This document shows positions 34,192-46,538 of a DNA stretch of 64,000 nt, in pieces. Origin of the DNA: Limonium bicolor. Lineage: Eukaryota; Streptophyta; Magnoliopsida; Caryophyllales; Plumbaginaceae. The notes beneath the pieces are model-generated. The model searched no databases. It saw only the letters and a list, made by a program, of their open reading frames with translations, and was not told where the DNA came from. Location of the stretch: positions 278,875,999-278,939,998 of the forward strand of contig CM041776.1 of assembly GCA_023374045.1 (NCBI GenBank). The letters run 5' to 3'. Position 1 is the stretch's first letter. Each line of letters begins with the position of its first letter. Both the position numbers and the translations under genes were made by a program.

Positions 34192-34718
34192 TAGAGCTGA
34201 TCATTCGGGCGGGCGGGCCGGGTTCGGGCCGGGCTGAAGGAAAATTTTAGGCCCGTCGGGTCTATTTTAAAAAATCAAGCCGACTTTTTACATGCTCGGA
34301 CCGGGTCAGGCTGGACCCGGTTTTTTCCATGTTTTGCGAAGCCCGGCCCGCCCAGCCAGGTTTTTTAATTTTTTTATATAAATTAATAAAAAATAAATTT
34401 AATTAATATTTAATATAGATTCATATATTATATATAACTTAATTAAATTTATATTATTATATTTTTGTATATTTATAAAAATTAAATTAAATATGTATAT
34501 ATTACATTTTAAAAAATAATAATAAAAATATAAAATTGGGCCGGGCCGGGCTTGCCCACGGGCTAAAAAAATGTGCCGCGGCCCAGTCCGATTTTTTATT
34601 TGGACCTGGTTTTATGTCCAGACCCGTCCGGAAGTCCAATCGGGCTCGGGCCTGTCGGACTTTTTTACGGTTCGGGTCGGACCGGGCTGCCGGGCCGGAC
34701 ACATTATGATCACCTCTA
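34192..34718. mobile_element. hAT-like MITE with GC-rich ends
   Basis: 527 bp with terminal inverted repeats TAGAGCTGATCAT and TAGAGGTGATCAT (right end read on the minus strand), flanked by 8-bp direct repeats CTTGGGTT and CATGGGTT (7 of 8 identical). An 8-bp target duplication is the hAT signature. The outer arms are rich in CGGGCCGGG/CCCGGCCCG and can pair with each other; the centre is very AT-rich. No transposase is encoded. Confidence 0.8.
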
Positions 34719-34726
34719 CATGGGTT

Positions 34727-35830
34727 ACTAGATCTCCCTCTTTAAACTTTGTTAAACTTGGATTGTTGTGAAATGGGTAGATTCTAGCTGTTGAAAATAG
34801 TTACAAATGTTTAGAATCGAGATACAAAAGAAGAGAAAGTAAACCACACAAATCGAACACTCACCAGCATGCGTGCAGGAAAAAGGGATAACAACTACAT
34901 TTATCGATGAATCTACAACAATCTGCGGTGGTAGAGGCCTTTTAAATATGGCATTCAAGGCTTGTGCGTTCAATGCATTTTGACGGCGGGTGCAGGATAG
35001 AAACGAAGGAAGTACAGAAATGGATGGGTAGAATGGAAATGGGAAATTGAATTTGCCATTATTGAGATCGACTGAGGGGCAAAATGTATTTTCACTTATC
35101 ATAAATTTTTTTCACTTATCATAAAAGTTAACTTTAAACAAACGCTGCCAAACCCGCATTTGGATAAAGCCCATTATGGAGCTCCATTATCGAGCAAACC
35201 GCTGGTCAACCACGGTCAAAGCCTTATGTTAAAGGTCCATAAAGCTCCATAAAGGCCTGTAAACCTGATTTTGAACGGGCCCTAAATTTTTTATAAACTC
35301 AAGAAAAACAACATAAATGCATCAAATTACGTGATTGCAACCACGATTGGATTTTCATTATGATAAATATAAATAGAGAAATAATGTTTTAGTGTAAGGT
35401 TTTAATGTCTCACTATTGTTTTTGGCATGAAGATATTGTACGTAATTAATTGTAGAACTCTAGAAGTAGAGTACGATATAAAAATTTTGCACGTTTGTAG
35501 TGTTATAGTACACCTTGCTAAAGTTAATTAGCAGCAGTGTAGCTGGTAGTAGGGCTGTTCATAACATGTTAATCTGCTAGTTGATACTGCATTAACTGTT
35601 AGTCGAATTCGATAACTGTAATTGATTCATTTAGAAGTAGTTACCCGGGATAGATTAGTCGTTAATTTTGGTGCAGTTTTACCAACTTTTCGATTAATCG
35701 AAATCATATAAGACTCACAAGTGAAGAAGCCAATCTTCTAACACATTTCACCGGATATCCCTTAGCTATAACAAATTTCACCAGATATCACTTCGTCTCA
35801 TGTTCCATTAATTGTATCTTTAAGATCTCC
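34727..35830. other. Intergenic DNA, no recognised feature
   Basis: A minus-strand open frame of 116 codons (35102-34752) has a Pro/Phe-rich start and hydrophobic end but no domain I recognise, no splice context and no paralog here. I leave it uncalled. TTTTCACTTATCATAAA is repeated twice near 35090-35130. Confidence 0.5.
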
Positions 35831-35976
35831 GTAAAAAGTCTAAAATACCCTCATAGTAGTTAACCACTTGACTTAATTAGAAAACAAACACCCTCATTTT
35901 ATAATAAGGGGTTTAAATTTTTTTCAAAAGCCAGAGGAAAAGACTTCTTTTGTTTTTTGTGTTGTGCATATGTAGA
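35831..35976. repeat. Pectinesterase upstream flank, left piece
   Basis: This segment matches 20646-20787, then is interrupted by the Athila 5' LTR. The sequence just before the LTR contains CATATGTAGA; the sequence after the 3' LTR begins CATATAAAAG, so CATAT is probably the target duplication with a few extra bases on the left. Confidence 0.75.
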
Positions 35977-37565
35977 TGATAAGTGTGAAATATGAATGGT
36001 TTTAGTGGTCTTAAATGCTTAATTTTCATACTTGCATTGATCATATTCCAAACTTATCTTATGTTTTCCTTTTGTTTATGGTTCAATAAAAACTGATTCC
36101 AGAGAAAAGCCAAGAAAAGAGTAGATTAGCTCATGAGGGTGATGATGCAACAAACGGGGATCAAATCAGAGTCAGAACGAAGATTTTAGAGGGTTTTGAA
36201 GGTATGTTCGAGCTTGTGTCCGAACATCCATGTTCGGACACAAGTCAAGAGCTCAAATGCTCTTCCTGACGAAGTGTCCGAACTTGAATCCGAACGTCGA
36301 AGTTCGAACATAGTTTGAGACTTGCTGCAACAAAGAAGTCAAAACCCGCTCCACGACCATATCTGAACTTGTGTCCGAACATTGAAGTTCGGACACAAGT
36401 CGAGACTTTTGCAAAAAAGCCAGATCCACGCTCTAAACAAGGTGTCCGAACATTGATGTTCGGACCAATGTTCGGTCACGGCGTATTTTGCAGCTGAAAG
36501 TGCTGCGTTTTGAAGAAAAGAAGGGGAGAGAAGGTTATAAGTAACCTAATCAGTAAGCAAAAAGGGGGTACACCATTCTTCTGATAAACGACGCTCTTCA
36601 ACGACAACCGAAGCTCTCAAATTCTTCACCATCAGCAGCATAATCTTTCATTCCATTCATCACACAAATTATCATTGCAGTCGAGGAGAATCGTCAGCAG
36701 TGAGTTCACGTTCATCTTCAACCTCGCGTCAACACGTCTTCGAATCTGGATAGCAAGTGGAATAAGGAGTTTATTTCTTTATCTTAATGAATTATCTTCC
36801 CATTGTATTTACTTGTTTCGTTGATATGTCTGTCTAGTAAGGATTACTCTAGGGGAGGGTTGTTCGTAATGGATACGAATTAGCTAGAGTTTCGGCAATT
36901 TGAATATGAGATCTTTTCGGATTGTTTCTAGATTAATGTCAATCATTCATCTTCTTATTAATTTCATGAGTTTATCGAGTTGTTTTGCGAATCTCATTAT
37001 GATCAGATCAGGTGATTAACAAGAAGTTTGAATAAATCTGAAGATTTGTGGAAAAACTAGTCGGATAGATAATTTTTCCCTACAAATGCTAATAATTCTT
37101 CGCACTGAATCCACCTGTATGTGTTTTGTTTGTTTCTAGATTAGAACCGGCATGTTCTGATAGGTGAGCTTCTTTTAACTAGGATTTAGGATCGAAGAGA
37201 GTTTAAGAATTGGCCAATCCGTTTCTCATAATAAAACTGTAGGTATTGCTAGATTTATCGAGTAAAGAACAATCCAAACCCGAAGTTCCATTCATTTTAT
37301 CAAACTTATCATTTACTTTCATTAATTATTCATTTAAATTCTGATTGCATTTATTCAATTCAATCACAAAAACAATTTACAAACCGCTGAATTTCCAGTT
37401 TTCTTAGGATTAGGCTTATTTCTTCAAGTCCCGTGGATTGATACCTGGTTGCTTCTATTTGCTATACTATTGCGATCGAGATTTTTGCAACCCGACAGAG
37501 ACATTGATTTGTTATTTTCTAGATTAATTTATTTAGATTTTAGTATATCAATTTTCTTGTTTGTA
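35977..37565 (+). repeat. 5' LTR of Athila element
   Basis: About 1.59 kb, starting TGATAAGTGTG. The first 500 bp contain four GTCCGAAC/GTTCGGAC hairpins (36213-36480). It ends TTTGTA where the 3' LTR has TTTGCA. Confidence 0.85.
36213..36480 (+). repeat. Hairpin cluster in Athila 5' LTR
   Basis: Four inverted repeats. At 36213-36244, CTTGTGTCCGAACAT pairs with its exact complement across a 2-nt gap. At 36368-36399, CTTGTGTCCGAAC pairs with GTTCGGACACAAG across ATTGAA. Weaker versions occur at 36274-36311 and 36441-36475. The first and third are followed by AAGTC(G/A)AGA. Confidence 0.9.
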
Positions 37566-37568
37566 AAA

Positions 37569-37586
37569 TGGCGCCGTTGCCGGGGA
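37569..37586 (+). other. Primer-binding site, tRNA-Asp type
   Basis: TGGCGCCGTTGCCGGGGA, a common Athila primer site, lies three bases after the 5' LTR end. Confidence 0.85.
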
Positions 37587-38152
37587 CTTGACTTTGTCTA
37601 GTCCTTTGCCTTGGTTGTCAATTGTTTTTACTTTACATTATTTTATTTTTACCTTCTTGTTTTAGTTTCATTTGTTTTTTTTTTTATTTTTGGTATTGAT
37701 TTCTTTCTTATTTTATTTTAATTTAATTATAATATTAATTTTGTGTTTATTAGTTTTGTTTTAATTTTAAAATTTTGTTGCTTCTCTTAGTTTTTAATTT
37801 ATTTCATTTGATTAATTTTGTTTTACTTTGAGTTCAGTTTATTCTTAGTTATTTATCTTTATTTTATTTTAGTTTCATCAGTCTATATTTTATTTCTTCT
37901 TGTTTTTATTTAGTTATAAATTTAATATAGTTATTCTTAGTTGTTTATACTTATTTTATTTTATTTTATTTTGTTGTTATTGTTTTCTTAATTTTATTAA
38001 ATTCTATCTTATGTTCTATTTTATTTCTAGTTTATTTTGTTCTCTGTTATTTAGACATTTTCGTATTTATTAGTTTGTTTAATCTTGTTTAACATCAGGA
38101 CTAACTTTAGTTTTTGTGTCTCATCTGTTTTAACTATGCAGGTGTTTTGTGA

Positions 38153-39235
38153 ATGCACGGTACCCGATCTCGAGGACCACCAAGATTTAAGTTAGACCCA
38201 GAGATCAACCGTACAGTTCGACAAGCACGAAAAGCTAAAAGAGCATTAAATTTCACCATGGCTTCAAACAGACTAGCGAACAATGACTAGAAGAGGCCCT
38301 GTGATTCTACCTCAACTTACAGCAGAATTAATAGCAGAATGGCAGAAACTCAAACATAGCCATCAAACAAACGCTGTTCGGAATCACCCTACAGGGACCT
38401 TTTCAAGCGCAGACCCAGCTGATGCGCTCGACAATGTCCATCGCTTCTTAGTGCATCTGGATTCGTTGGGGTTGTCACAAGGACTGGAGGAGTATGCTCG
38501 CCTGTGCTTGTTCCAGCACAGTTTGTCAGGGGAAGCATCAAAATGGTTTCATCTGCCACCGGGTATCATCACTACTTGGGAGCAGATGACAGACAAATTA
38601 TAAGAAGTACATCCCCATCTTCAGGATGAGATAGATAATTGCTGATCTGACAGCCTTCAAACAATTAGGCAGTGAGACAGTCTGCGAAGCTTGGGATAGA
38701 TTCAAGGAGCTACTTCGCCAGTGCCCTCACCACGGTCAGAATACCACATCTCTGGCTCAGGGGTTCTTCCAAGGGCTAAAAGATGAGCATAGAGGAGTTC
38801 ATGACTTCTATAGTCTTATTGCGAGGAGCTCTACCAGTGGAGCAGCAGTGGGGGCAGAGTATTTACAGTTGGTCATAGTTCTTCGCGGGCTTCAGATCCC
38901 ATGATTGAGCAAATAGTTGCTGACCAGGCCCATTTAAGGACCACTGTTGTAACATGGCGAAGATTCTTGAGTAGCTCACCTTGGGACAGACATCTGTGCA
39001 AACTGCCAAGAAGGTGTCTACTGGTTCCAGTGATATCTGCTGTTCTCAGTGTGGGGACAACCATGAGTACGAGGACTGCCCAATGGTAGCTGAGATGACA
39101 GATGAAGGAAGTAAATGTAGTTGGTCATACAACAGGCCACCTTGGATGCAGAATCAGCACCCAAACCTGAGGTACGAGAATTCAAACAATGCCCTGAATT
39201 CGCATCAGATGCAACCTCAGCGGGAAAACTAGGGA
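38153..39235 (+). pseudogene. Athila gag, broken
   Basis: It opens at ATG 38153 with a basic region (PRFKLDPEINRTVRQARKAK). After a stop near 38288 the gag core follows in another frame (HRFLVHLDSLGLS, SGEASKWFHLPPG, 38440-38570), then DRFKELLRQCPHHGQ (near 38698-38745). A zinc knuckle C-x2-C-x3-H-x4-C (CSQCGDNHEYEDC) lies near 39042-39080. About 560 bp of T-rich untranslated leader separates the primer site from gag. Confidence 0.75.
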
Positions 39236-39926
39236 GGACCACCTGGTTTTTTCTAGGCCTCAGTATGGTCAGTTTAGGCCACACATAGTCTCAATCTCAG
39301 CAACCATCATTGAGCACAAACAATGCCAAACTTCAAGAGATGGTAGATAAGCTCATGGCTTCTCAAGAGCAATAGACCGTGATCAATCAAAATCTGGCAT
39401 CTGGTCAACAGAAGTTGGAGAATTCCATGATAGAGATGCAGGGGACGATGAGTCAGTTGACTCAGTTCCTCTTACAATAGAGACCTTCTGGATCACTACC
39501 TTCCCAAACAGACCCCAATCCCAAGGAGCAGTTGAAGGCCGTGTCGGTCTCGGATGTAGTGATAATTGATGACTGAGAAGAGTCTGAGGAGGTACAAGCA
39601 GTTACCTTAAGAAGTGGGATAAAATTGATTAATGATAAAGTGGCAGGAAGCCAAACTGATGAGGAGACCGAGCCCTCCCCTATTATTGTTGGTGCACCAT
39701 CAGGGCATCCTGCCCCTCCTAAGGTAGTTCATGAGGAGACCTAGGCTCCTACTTCTTCATTTTCTCATTTAACTGTTGTTAAAAATACGAAAGGAAAAAC
39801 ATCTGCTAGAGAACTTCCTTTTCTAAACCGTTTCAAAGAGCGAGAGCTTGATGAGCAGTCTGGAAATTTTTAGATGTCTTTCGTAAGCTTAATATTAATA
39901 TTCCTCTTATTGATGCAATCAAACAA

Positions 39927-40340
39927 ATGCCTAACTTTGCTAAATTTGTTAAGGATTTGATTTCAAATAAGAGGAAGTACAAGGAGAAGGACACCATCCA
40001 GCTGACTAAGACTTGTTCAGCAGTGATCCTGCAGAAGCTACCTCCTAAGCGTGGTGATCCAGGTCAGCCCATCATTCCTTGCTCGATTGGAGATATGGAC
40101 TGTGGATACAGCCTCTGTGATGTGGGAGCGAGCATCAACCTGATGCCATATACAATGTTCAAGAAGCTTCATGCGGGTGAGCTCGTTCCAATTCACTTCA
40201 ATCTCCAGTTAGCTGATAGATCTTCAATCACACCTAGAGGTATGGTAGAGAATGTGTTTGTTGGTGTTGGTAAGTTCTTCTTTCCAGCTGATTTTGTAAT
40301 CCTTGACATGAGGATGTTGAGGTCCCTTTAATTTTGGGTA
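39927..40340 (+). pseudogene. Athila protease region
   Basis: An open stretch of 134 codons. It contains LCDVGASINLMPYTMF (about residues 59-74), an Athila-type aspartic protease site in which the usual D-S/T-G is DVGAS, followed by the conserved LQLADRSSITPRGMVENV. The frame shifts near 40320; the next frame encodes LGRPFLRTAKTVIDVDRGK, the normal continuation. Confidence 0.8.
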
Positions 40341-40683
40341 GACCTTTCCTTCGTACTGCTAAGACTGTTATAGATGTTGATAGGGGAAAGATCACCTTAA
40401 AATTTCATGATGAAGAATTGATTTTTGATATTAATAGATGATGCGAAAGAACTCTTCTTCACATGCTGTATTTTCCATTGATTTACTTGAGGATTTTTCT
40501 GATCTAGAGGATGACTATATCCCTAGAAGTACTGATGTTCGTTATTCCTTGTGTGAGTCTTCTGACATATTAGAGCAGGTATTGAGCTTATCAATTGAAG
40601 ATGACAAGGATAGCATTGAGATGGCCTCAGCTGTGTAGCAGCTTAACCAAGGGAGATCTTACTTTTGCTCATTCACTCCTCCT

Positions 40684-41870
40684 GTGGAGAAGTTGGATCG
40701 ACATATCCAAAGGTCCATCCCTTCAATAGAGAAGCCTCCTATCCTTGATCTTAAATCTCTTCCTTCGCATCTTAAATATGTTTTACTGGTAGAGAGTAGC
40801 ACCCTGCCTGTTATTATCTCTGCATCTTTATCTATTTCACAGGAAACTAGACTTCTAGAGGTGCTCAAAAGACATAAAGGTGTCATGGGGTGGTCAGTTG
40901 CTGACATCAAAGGGATCAATCCACGTTTCTGCACTCACAAAATTTATATGGAGGATGATTACAAGGCAGTGAGGCAGCCCCAGAGAAGATTAAATCCCAA
41001 CCTGAAGGAGGTGGTCAAAGTTAAGGTCCTGAAGCTTCTTGATGCTGGTATAATCTACCCTATTTCAGACAGCCGGTGGGTTTCCCCTATTCAGGCCGTT
41101 CCAAAGAAAGGGGGAATCATAGCAGATTCCAATGAGAAGGGTGAGATGGTTCCCTAGAGGCAGACGACTGGATGGAGAATGTGCATTGACTACCGTCATC
41201 TCAACAATGCCACGAGGAAGGACCACTTTCCGCTCCCATTCATCGATTAAATGCTTGAGCAGTTAGCTGGTCAGGAGTTCTATTGTTTTCTAGACGGCTA
41301 CAGTGGCTACTTTCAGATTCCTATTGCTCTAGAGGATCAAGAGAAGACAACCTTCACCTGTCCATATGGGACGTTTGCATACAGAAGGATGCATTTTGGT
41401 CTCTATAATGCTCCTACGACGTTCCAGAGGTGCATGATGGCTATCTTCAATGACTTCATTGAGAAGAGCATTGAAGTTTTCATGGATGATTTTTCAGTAT
41501 ATGGACAAAGCTTTGAGGTGTGCTTGGAGTAGTTAGATCAGATATTGGGACGCTGTGAGGAGACGAACCTTGTGCTGAACTGGGAAAAGTGTCATTTTAT
41601 GGTACGAGAAGGTATTGTGCTAGGACACAAGGTTTTAAAGGAGGGCATCCAGGTAGATAAAGCTAAGGTGGAGGTGATAGAGAAGCTTCCCCCACCGACT
41701 ACAGTGAAGGATATCTGATCTTTCCTTGGTCACGCAGGATTCTACAAGAGATTCATTCAAGACTTTTCAAAGATTGCTAAGCCCCTGTCAGACCTGCTTC
41801 ATAAAGATGTCAAGTTTCAGTTTACTGATGAGTGTTTGACAGCTTTTAAGACCATTAAGGATAAGCTCTA
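40684..41870 (+). pseudogene. Athila reverse transcriptase, broken
   Basis: The segment 40684-41157 carries the RT entry (RRLNPNLKEVVKVKVLKLLD, then SRWVSPIQAVPKKGG). RT motifs follow in frame but with stops: MCIDYRHLNNATRKDHFPLP (41181-41240), FCFLDGYSGYFQI-like at 41280, and the catalytic pair in VFMDDFSVYG (near 41480). Stops interrupt at about 41156, 41248, 41530, 41717 and 41874. Confidence 0.8.
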
Positions 41871-41883
41871 TTAAGCTCCGATT

Positions 41884-42297
41884 GTGGTTCCACCAGATTG
41901 GTCAGAACCATTCAAGATCATGACAGATGCGAGCGATTATGTTGTTGGCGCCGCGTTATGTCAGAGGAAGGATAAGGTATTGAGGGTGATTACCTATGCA
42001 AGCAAGACTCTGATCGATGCACAGAAGAACTACACTACTACAGAGAAGGAGTTGCTTGCTATGGTATTTGCCTTGGATAATTTCAGACCGTATTTGCTAG
42101 GAATCAAGGTCATTGTTCACACAGACCATACGACACTTAAGTATCTTTTCCAGAAAAATGATTCAAAGCCTAGACTCCTGAGGTGGATTTTGCTTCTCCA
42201 AGAGTTTAACTTGAAGGTAGTTGATAAAAAGGGAAGAAAAATGGAGTTGCTGACCATCTGTCTAGGCTGGACATTCCTGATGATGGAGTCACAATAA
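41884..42297 (+). pseudogene. Athila RNase H
   Basis: A 137-codon stretch with the first catalytic Asp in [14 protein letters not shown] (about residue 17), the Glu in [20 protein letters not shown], and [14 protein letters not shown] with the next Asp. One missing base near 42242 shifts the frame before the ADHLSRL-type ending. Confidence 0.8.
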
Positions 42298-42338
42298 ATG
42301 AGTTCTTTCCTGATGAGACAACATTCACTATTGGAAAG

Positions 42339-43658
42339 GTGAAAGAACCATGGTATGCAGATTTAGCGAACTTTCTTGCTTCTGGGCTGATTACTCATGA
42401 TTATAGTTATAACCAGAAGAAGAAATTCTTATCAGCGGCCCACCACTATATCTGGGAGGATCCCAATCCGTTTAGGATCTGTACTGATGGCTTGATGAGG
42501 AGATGCCTTTCAGATGAGGAGATCCAGAGTGTCATAGAATTTTGTCATGCTAGAGAGGCAAGTGGTCATCATGGTTCTACAAGAACAACAACAAAGGTGT
42601 TGGAGTGTGGATTCATTTGGCCCACTCTACATAAGGATATCCACCATTTCTGTTCTCACTGTGACAGCTGTCAGAGGATGGGAAATATTTCTAGAAGACA
42701 TGAGATGCCTCAGCAAGGTATTTTGGAGGTGGAGCTTTTTGATGTTTGGGGCATATATTTCATGGGGCCCTTCCCTTCATCCCATGGAAATCAGTATATC
42801 TTAGTCACTGTGGACTATGTCTTAAATTTGGTTGAAGTTATTCCCTGCCACACTGCTGATGCTAAGATAGTGGTGTAGTTTTTGAAAAGCAAATCTTCAC
42901 CAGATTTGGGGTGCCCAGAGCGATCATCAGTGATGGTGGTTCCCACTTCTGTAGTCAAGCTTTCGATTCCTTAATGACTAATAAGGGGTGACACACAAGG
43001 TAGCATTACCTTACCATCCCCAAACTAATGGTCAGGCAGAGTGACCAATCGTGAGCTTAAATGGATCTTGTAGAAGACTGTTAATGCATCAAGGAAGGAT
43101 TGGTCAGTCAAGCTGAACGACGGTCTGTGGGCATACCGGATTGCATATAAGACTCCTATAGGGATATCTCCATTCAAGCTTGTATACGGGAAAGCCTGCC
43201 TTCTCCTAGTGGAATTAGAGCATAAAGCATATTGGGCATTGAAAGCCCTTATTTTTGACTTACATGCTGGAGAGAAAAGAAAGTTTCAACTGTCTGAACT
43301 TGAAGAACTGAGGGAACAAGCCTATGACAGTTCTAGGATTTATAAAGAGCACACCAAAAACATCCATGATCGAATGATTCAGAAGAGAGAGTTTAAAGTA
43401 GGGGATCTGGTGTTGCTCTTCAATTCCAAGCTGCGTCTTTTTCTTGGAAAATTGAAATCACATTGGTCAGGCCCCTTCAGAGTTGTAGGAGTCACATCCT
43501 ATGGTGCATATGAGCTTCAAAACAAAGTTGGTGAACCCTTCAAGGTAAATGGTGCTTGTTTAAAACATTATCTTGGTACTGATCATGAGCTTCTTCCTAT
43601 GCAGACGGTGTTCTTTATTGAGAATGATTCCAGTTATGCAACCAAGCTAGTTTCTTAG
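42339..43658 (+). pseudogene. Athila integrase, broken
   Basis: The segment 42339-42878 contains the zinc-binding region (FCHAREASGHHGSTRT, then HFCSHCDSCQRMG) and the first core Asp in WGIYFMGPFPSSHGNQYIL. The central core (42880-43200) is broken by stops and shifts. The segment 43209-43658 is the C-terminal part (ELEHKAYWALKAL, FKVGDLVLLFNSKLRLF, SHWSGPFRVVGVTSYGAYEL), typical of Athila. Confidence 0.8.
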
Positions 43659-43950
43659 GAGACAAATTCAAGTATGAAGAAGAAATTTTCTTGGCGAATG
43701 GGGAAGAAGTTGGGAAGGTTGAAGAAGCTTGCTGTAGGATGTTGTGGAGCGTCCGACCACACTTCCTTTGATTGAATCGAAAGGGGAAGAGTCTAGATAA
43801 ATAATTTAAAGAGGAGCAGCTGACCGGGAGACAACCCAGTGTTTTTGGTACTTTAATTCTGCTTTATTTTGTTGTTTTAGCTTTTTTTTATGTTAATGAT
43901 TTGTTTGCATTGTTTTCAGTTGAGAAAAGAACAAGTTTTTGAAATCTTGG

Positions 43951-44290
43951 CCTTGTCCGAACTTGTGTCCGAACACCAATGTTCGGACACAAGTCGAGAG
44001 TTTGAAGAACTGCACAGAGTGATACGTTAGAACATTGGTCCGAACTTCAATGTTCGGACACAGTTCGAGAAGAAATTTAGAGTTGGGGAATGATATGTCC
44101 GAACTTTAGTCTGAGCTTAGAAGTTCGGACATGATACGAGAGTTCAATAAGGGAAAAGACGATGTGTCCGAACTTTAGTCCGAGCTTTAAAGTTCGGACA
44201 TGTTGCGAAGTGCTGCCCAGGTAAGTGTGTCCGAACTTGCGTCTGATCATGCAAGTTCAGACACTTCGATAAGTTCGAATTTAAGTCTCC
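43951..44290 (+). repeat. Hairpin cluster between Athila pol and ORF3
   Basis: Five inverted repeats about 60-70 bp apart. The strongest pairs CTTGTGTCCGAAC (43962-43974) with GTTCGGACACAAG (43981-43993) and is followed by TCGAGA. The others, near 44039-44062, 44097-44131, 44164-44200 and 44227-44264, have partly mutated arms. Confidence 0.85.
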
Positions 44291-45086
44291 AGTCCGAGCT
44301 TCAAAATATCAAAAACCCAAAACCTTTCCAGTCGTGAAGCAGCAGCGCACACAATTTTTCCCTCCTTTAATCTCTCATAACTTCCTCATTCCTCCACCAA
44401 ATTGTACAATCTTGGTATCAATCACTTTGTTTTCAATTACTCTACAACTCCAGCACCAGAAATCAACAAGCAAATTCCCAAATCAGTCGATTTTGAGCCA
44501 AACCTATTCGAACCTTAACTTGCAATTTCAGGAATTTTTGAGTTGAATCTTGCAAATTTCACTGTTCTGTGTTCTTCTACACATTTATTCATCTCAAGCA
44601 AGGTATTCTCTCCACTCGTCTACCTCATTTATTGTGTTTTTGATAGATTTCGGAATCTGGGGTATATATCAAAAGTTTGATGTTTATTGTTGAGTATTCT
44701 GAAATATATTTGCATGAATGGGGTTGATTTTCTGCTGTGCTGTGAGTTGCTGAATAAAGATGATTAAACTGCACTTTTATGATTATATTATGGATATTTG
44801 AGTGTGTGGTTTGATTTTGTATGGCTGAGCTAACAAATTGACTGAGACTAAATTGAATGTGTTAGAATACTTTGTCATGGAGAGAATTATTTGTCGGTTA
44901 AGTCTCTGCTGGTCAGTGTTTGTTCAAGATTAAACATTGAAAATGAAAAAAAAATTTGATTGAACCTTGCTGTGGAAAATAATGAATTTTTAGGGGAGAC
45001 TCTATCAGATTTTGGATAGAATTTGTGCATACATTGAGTTATTTTATCTTTGCCATTGTTTATATTGACTGATTCTCTTTGAGCAG

Positions 45087-46290
45087 ATGATGCGCAAATT
45101 CACCGACAGGTCTAAGAAGTGTGGGAGAGCCGGTACCAGTTCAAGCCGCCAAGGTTCGACTAACGTCTTTAGGAACGACGCAGCAAGGGAGTGGTTTGAA
45201 AATGGAGTAGACATTATCGCTAAGAGCCACGTCGTCCCTGAGCTTGAGCGTCAGCTGGGTTTACAGGAGCTCCTTGACGCATACGAATGGGGTAAGATCT
45301 TGGATATGGGGAGACCGTACTCCGAGCGGCTGGTGCGTATGTTTTACGCCAATGCTATCTGTCAGGATGGGCAAGTTTACTCCAGTGTTGAGGGTCGCAA
45401 CGTCGCAGTTTCAACGGTGGAGATTGCTCGTTTTCTAGGGATTCCTTACCCTGCTCCCCCTCAGCTCGAACTCCTCAATCCCCATAACTTCCAGGCCGCT
45501 GCCATTAATCATTATCTCCCAGCCAAGTCCAAGCCCGCGTCGACGCAAAGGTGATGACCCATCGAAGCAGGTCATCCCTGCTGATCTACTTCAGGATCCA
45601 CGGGAGCGAGTCCTCTTCGCACTGCTAGTTGCTAATGTTCTCCCCAGACAAAGCTTAGATCTGAACCACACCGACTGTCTTCTCCTCCAGGCCATGCTAA
45701 ATCTAGACTTTGTTGGGGCAGCTAAGATCACCTATTTACCGAGGGTCATCTCCCTGCACCTTCGCTACATCGTAGATAACAAGGACCGGCATAAGCTTGG
45801 CTATCCTGTCATGCTATGTCAGTTACTTCGGTGGAAGATGATATCTATTCCATCCGAGGGGCTTCATCCTGCGAGGTCCCCTATTGATATCGGCGCCATG
45901 AAAAAGATGTGGTTTGAGTTTGATGGGGTGGCTTGGAAGAAGAAGGCTGCCCCAAGGTCACAGAAGCGCAAGAGAGATGCCGGTGAAGGTTCGTCAGAGC
46001 CAGCTCCTCCATCTGAGGATAAGGATGCTTATGCAGCGCTGCCTGCCCCTAGGAGTGAGTATGTCACACGCTATGAGTTTGATCAGCTAGAGCAATGCTT
46101 TGAGGCCTTAGATTGTCGCTATCAGGCGGAGATCGAGATCCTTTAGGACTAGGCTTGCTCTCTCAGGAGGAGGTGGATATTCTCTAGCAGCAGGCTCGTC
46201 GCTCTCAGGAGGATTATGGAGCCTTACTCGCACAGTTCCAGCAGTGGCAGGCGTTTTACCCCCCACCACAGTGATAATTAACTTTGTTCT
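45087..46290 (+). pseudogene. Athila ORF3 (plant transposon protein type), frameshifted
   Basis: The first part (45087-45554, 155 codons) reads NDAAREWFENGVDIIAKSHV, FYANAICQDGQVYSSVEGRN and VSTVEIARFLGIPYP. This fits the 'putative plant transposon protein' domain that accompanies Athila elements. After a frameshift near 45550 it continues (45694-46146) with FVGAAKITYLPRVISLHLRY and LGYPVMLCQLLRWKMI, then a basic KKKAAPRSQKRKRDAGEG that looks like a nuclear localisation signal, then an acidic tail. I see no signal peptide or membrane segment, so an envelope role is not supported. Function unknown. Confidence 0.7.
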
Positions 46291-46538
46291 TTTCCTTTTG
46301 ACTTTCTTTCTGGATTTGTTCTTATTTTAGTTGTTATTTTTAATGTCTCTTTTTTTAGTTTGTACTTTTATTTGAATTGTCTTTCTTTTTATTCCTCTCA
46401 TTATCCATTTACAATTGAAGTGTGTACTAATCTTAACTAATGCAATGCTTCACGCATATTTTCATGGTTTTATTTGTGTGCATGTTTGGTGATACTCTAA
46501 TGCTTATTCTGTCTCCAGGACTGGACACTTGCTTGGGT

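Noticed and set aside
34752..35102. 116-codon minus-strand frame
   Set aside because: No recognisable motif, no paralog and no promoter or splice context; length is within chance for AT-rich plant DNA.
35977..36500. Short frames in the Athila LTR with repeated NLCPNIEVRTQ-like peptides
   Set aside because: They are translations of the DNA hairpin repeats; the signal is at DNA or RNA level, and frames differ between clusters.
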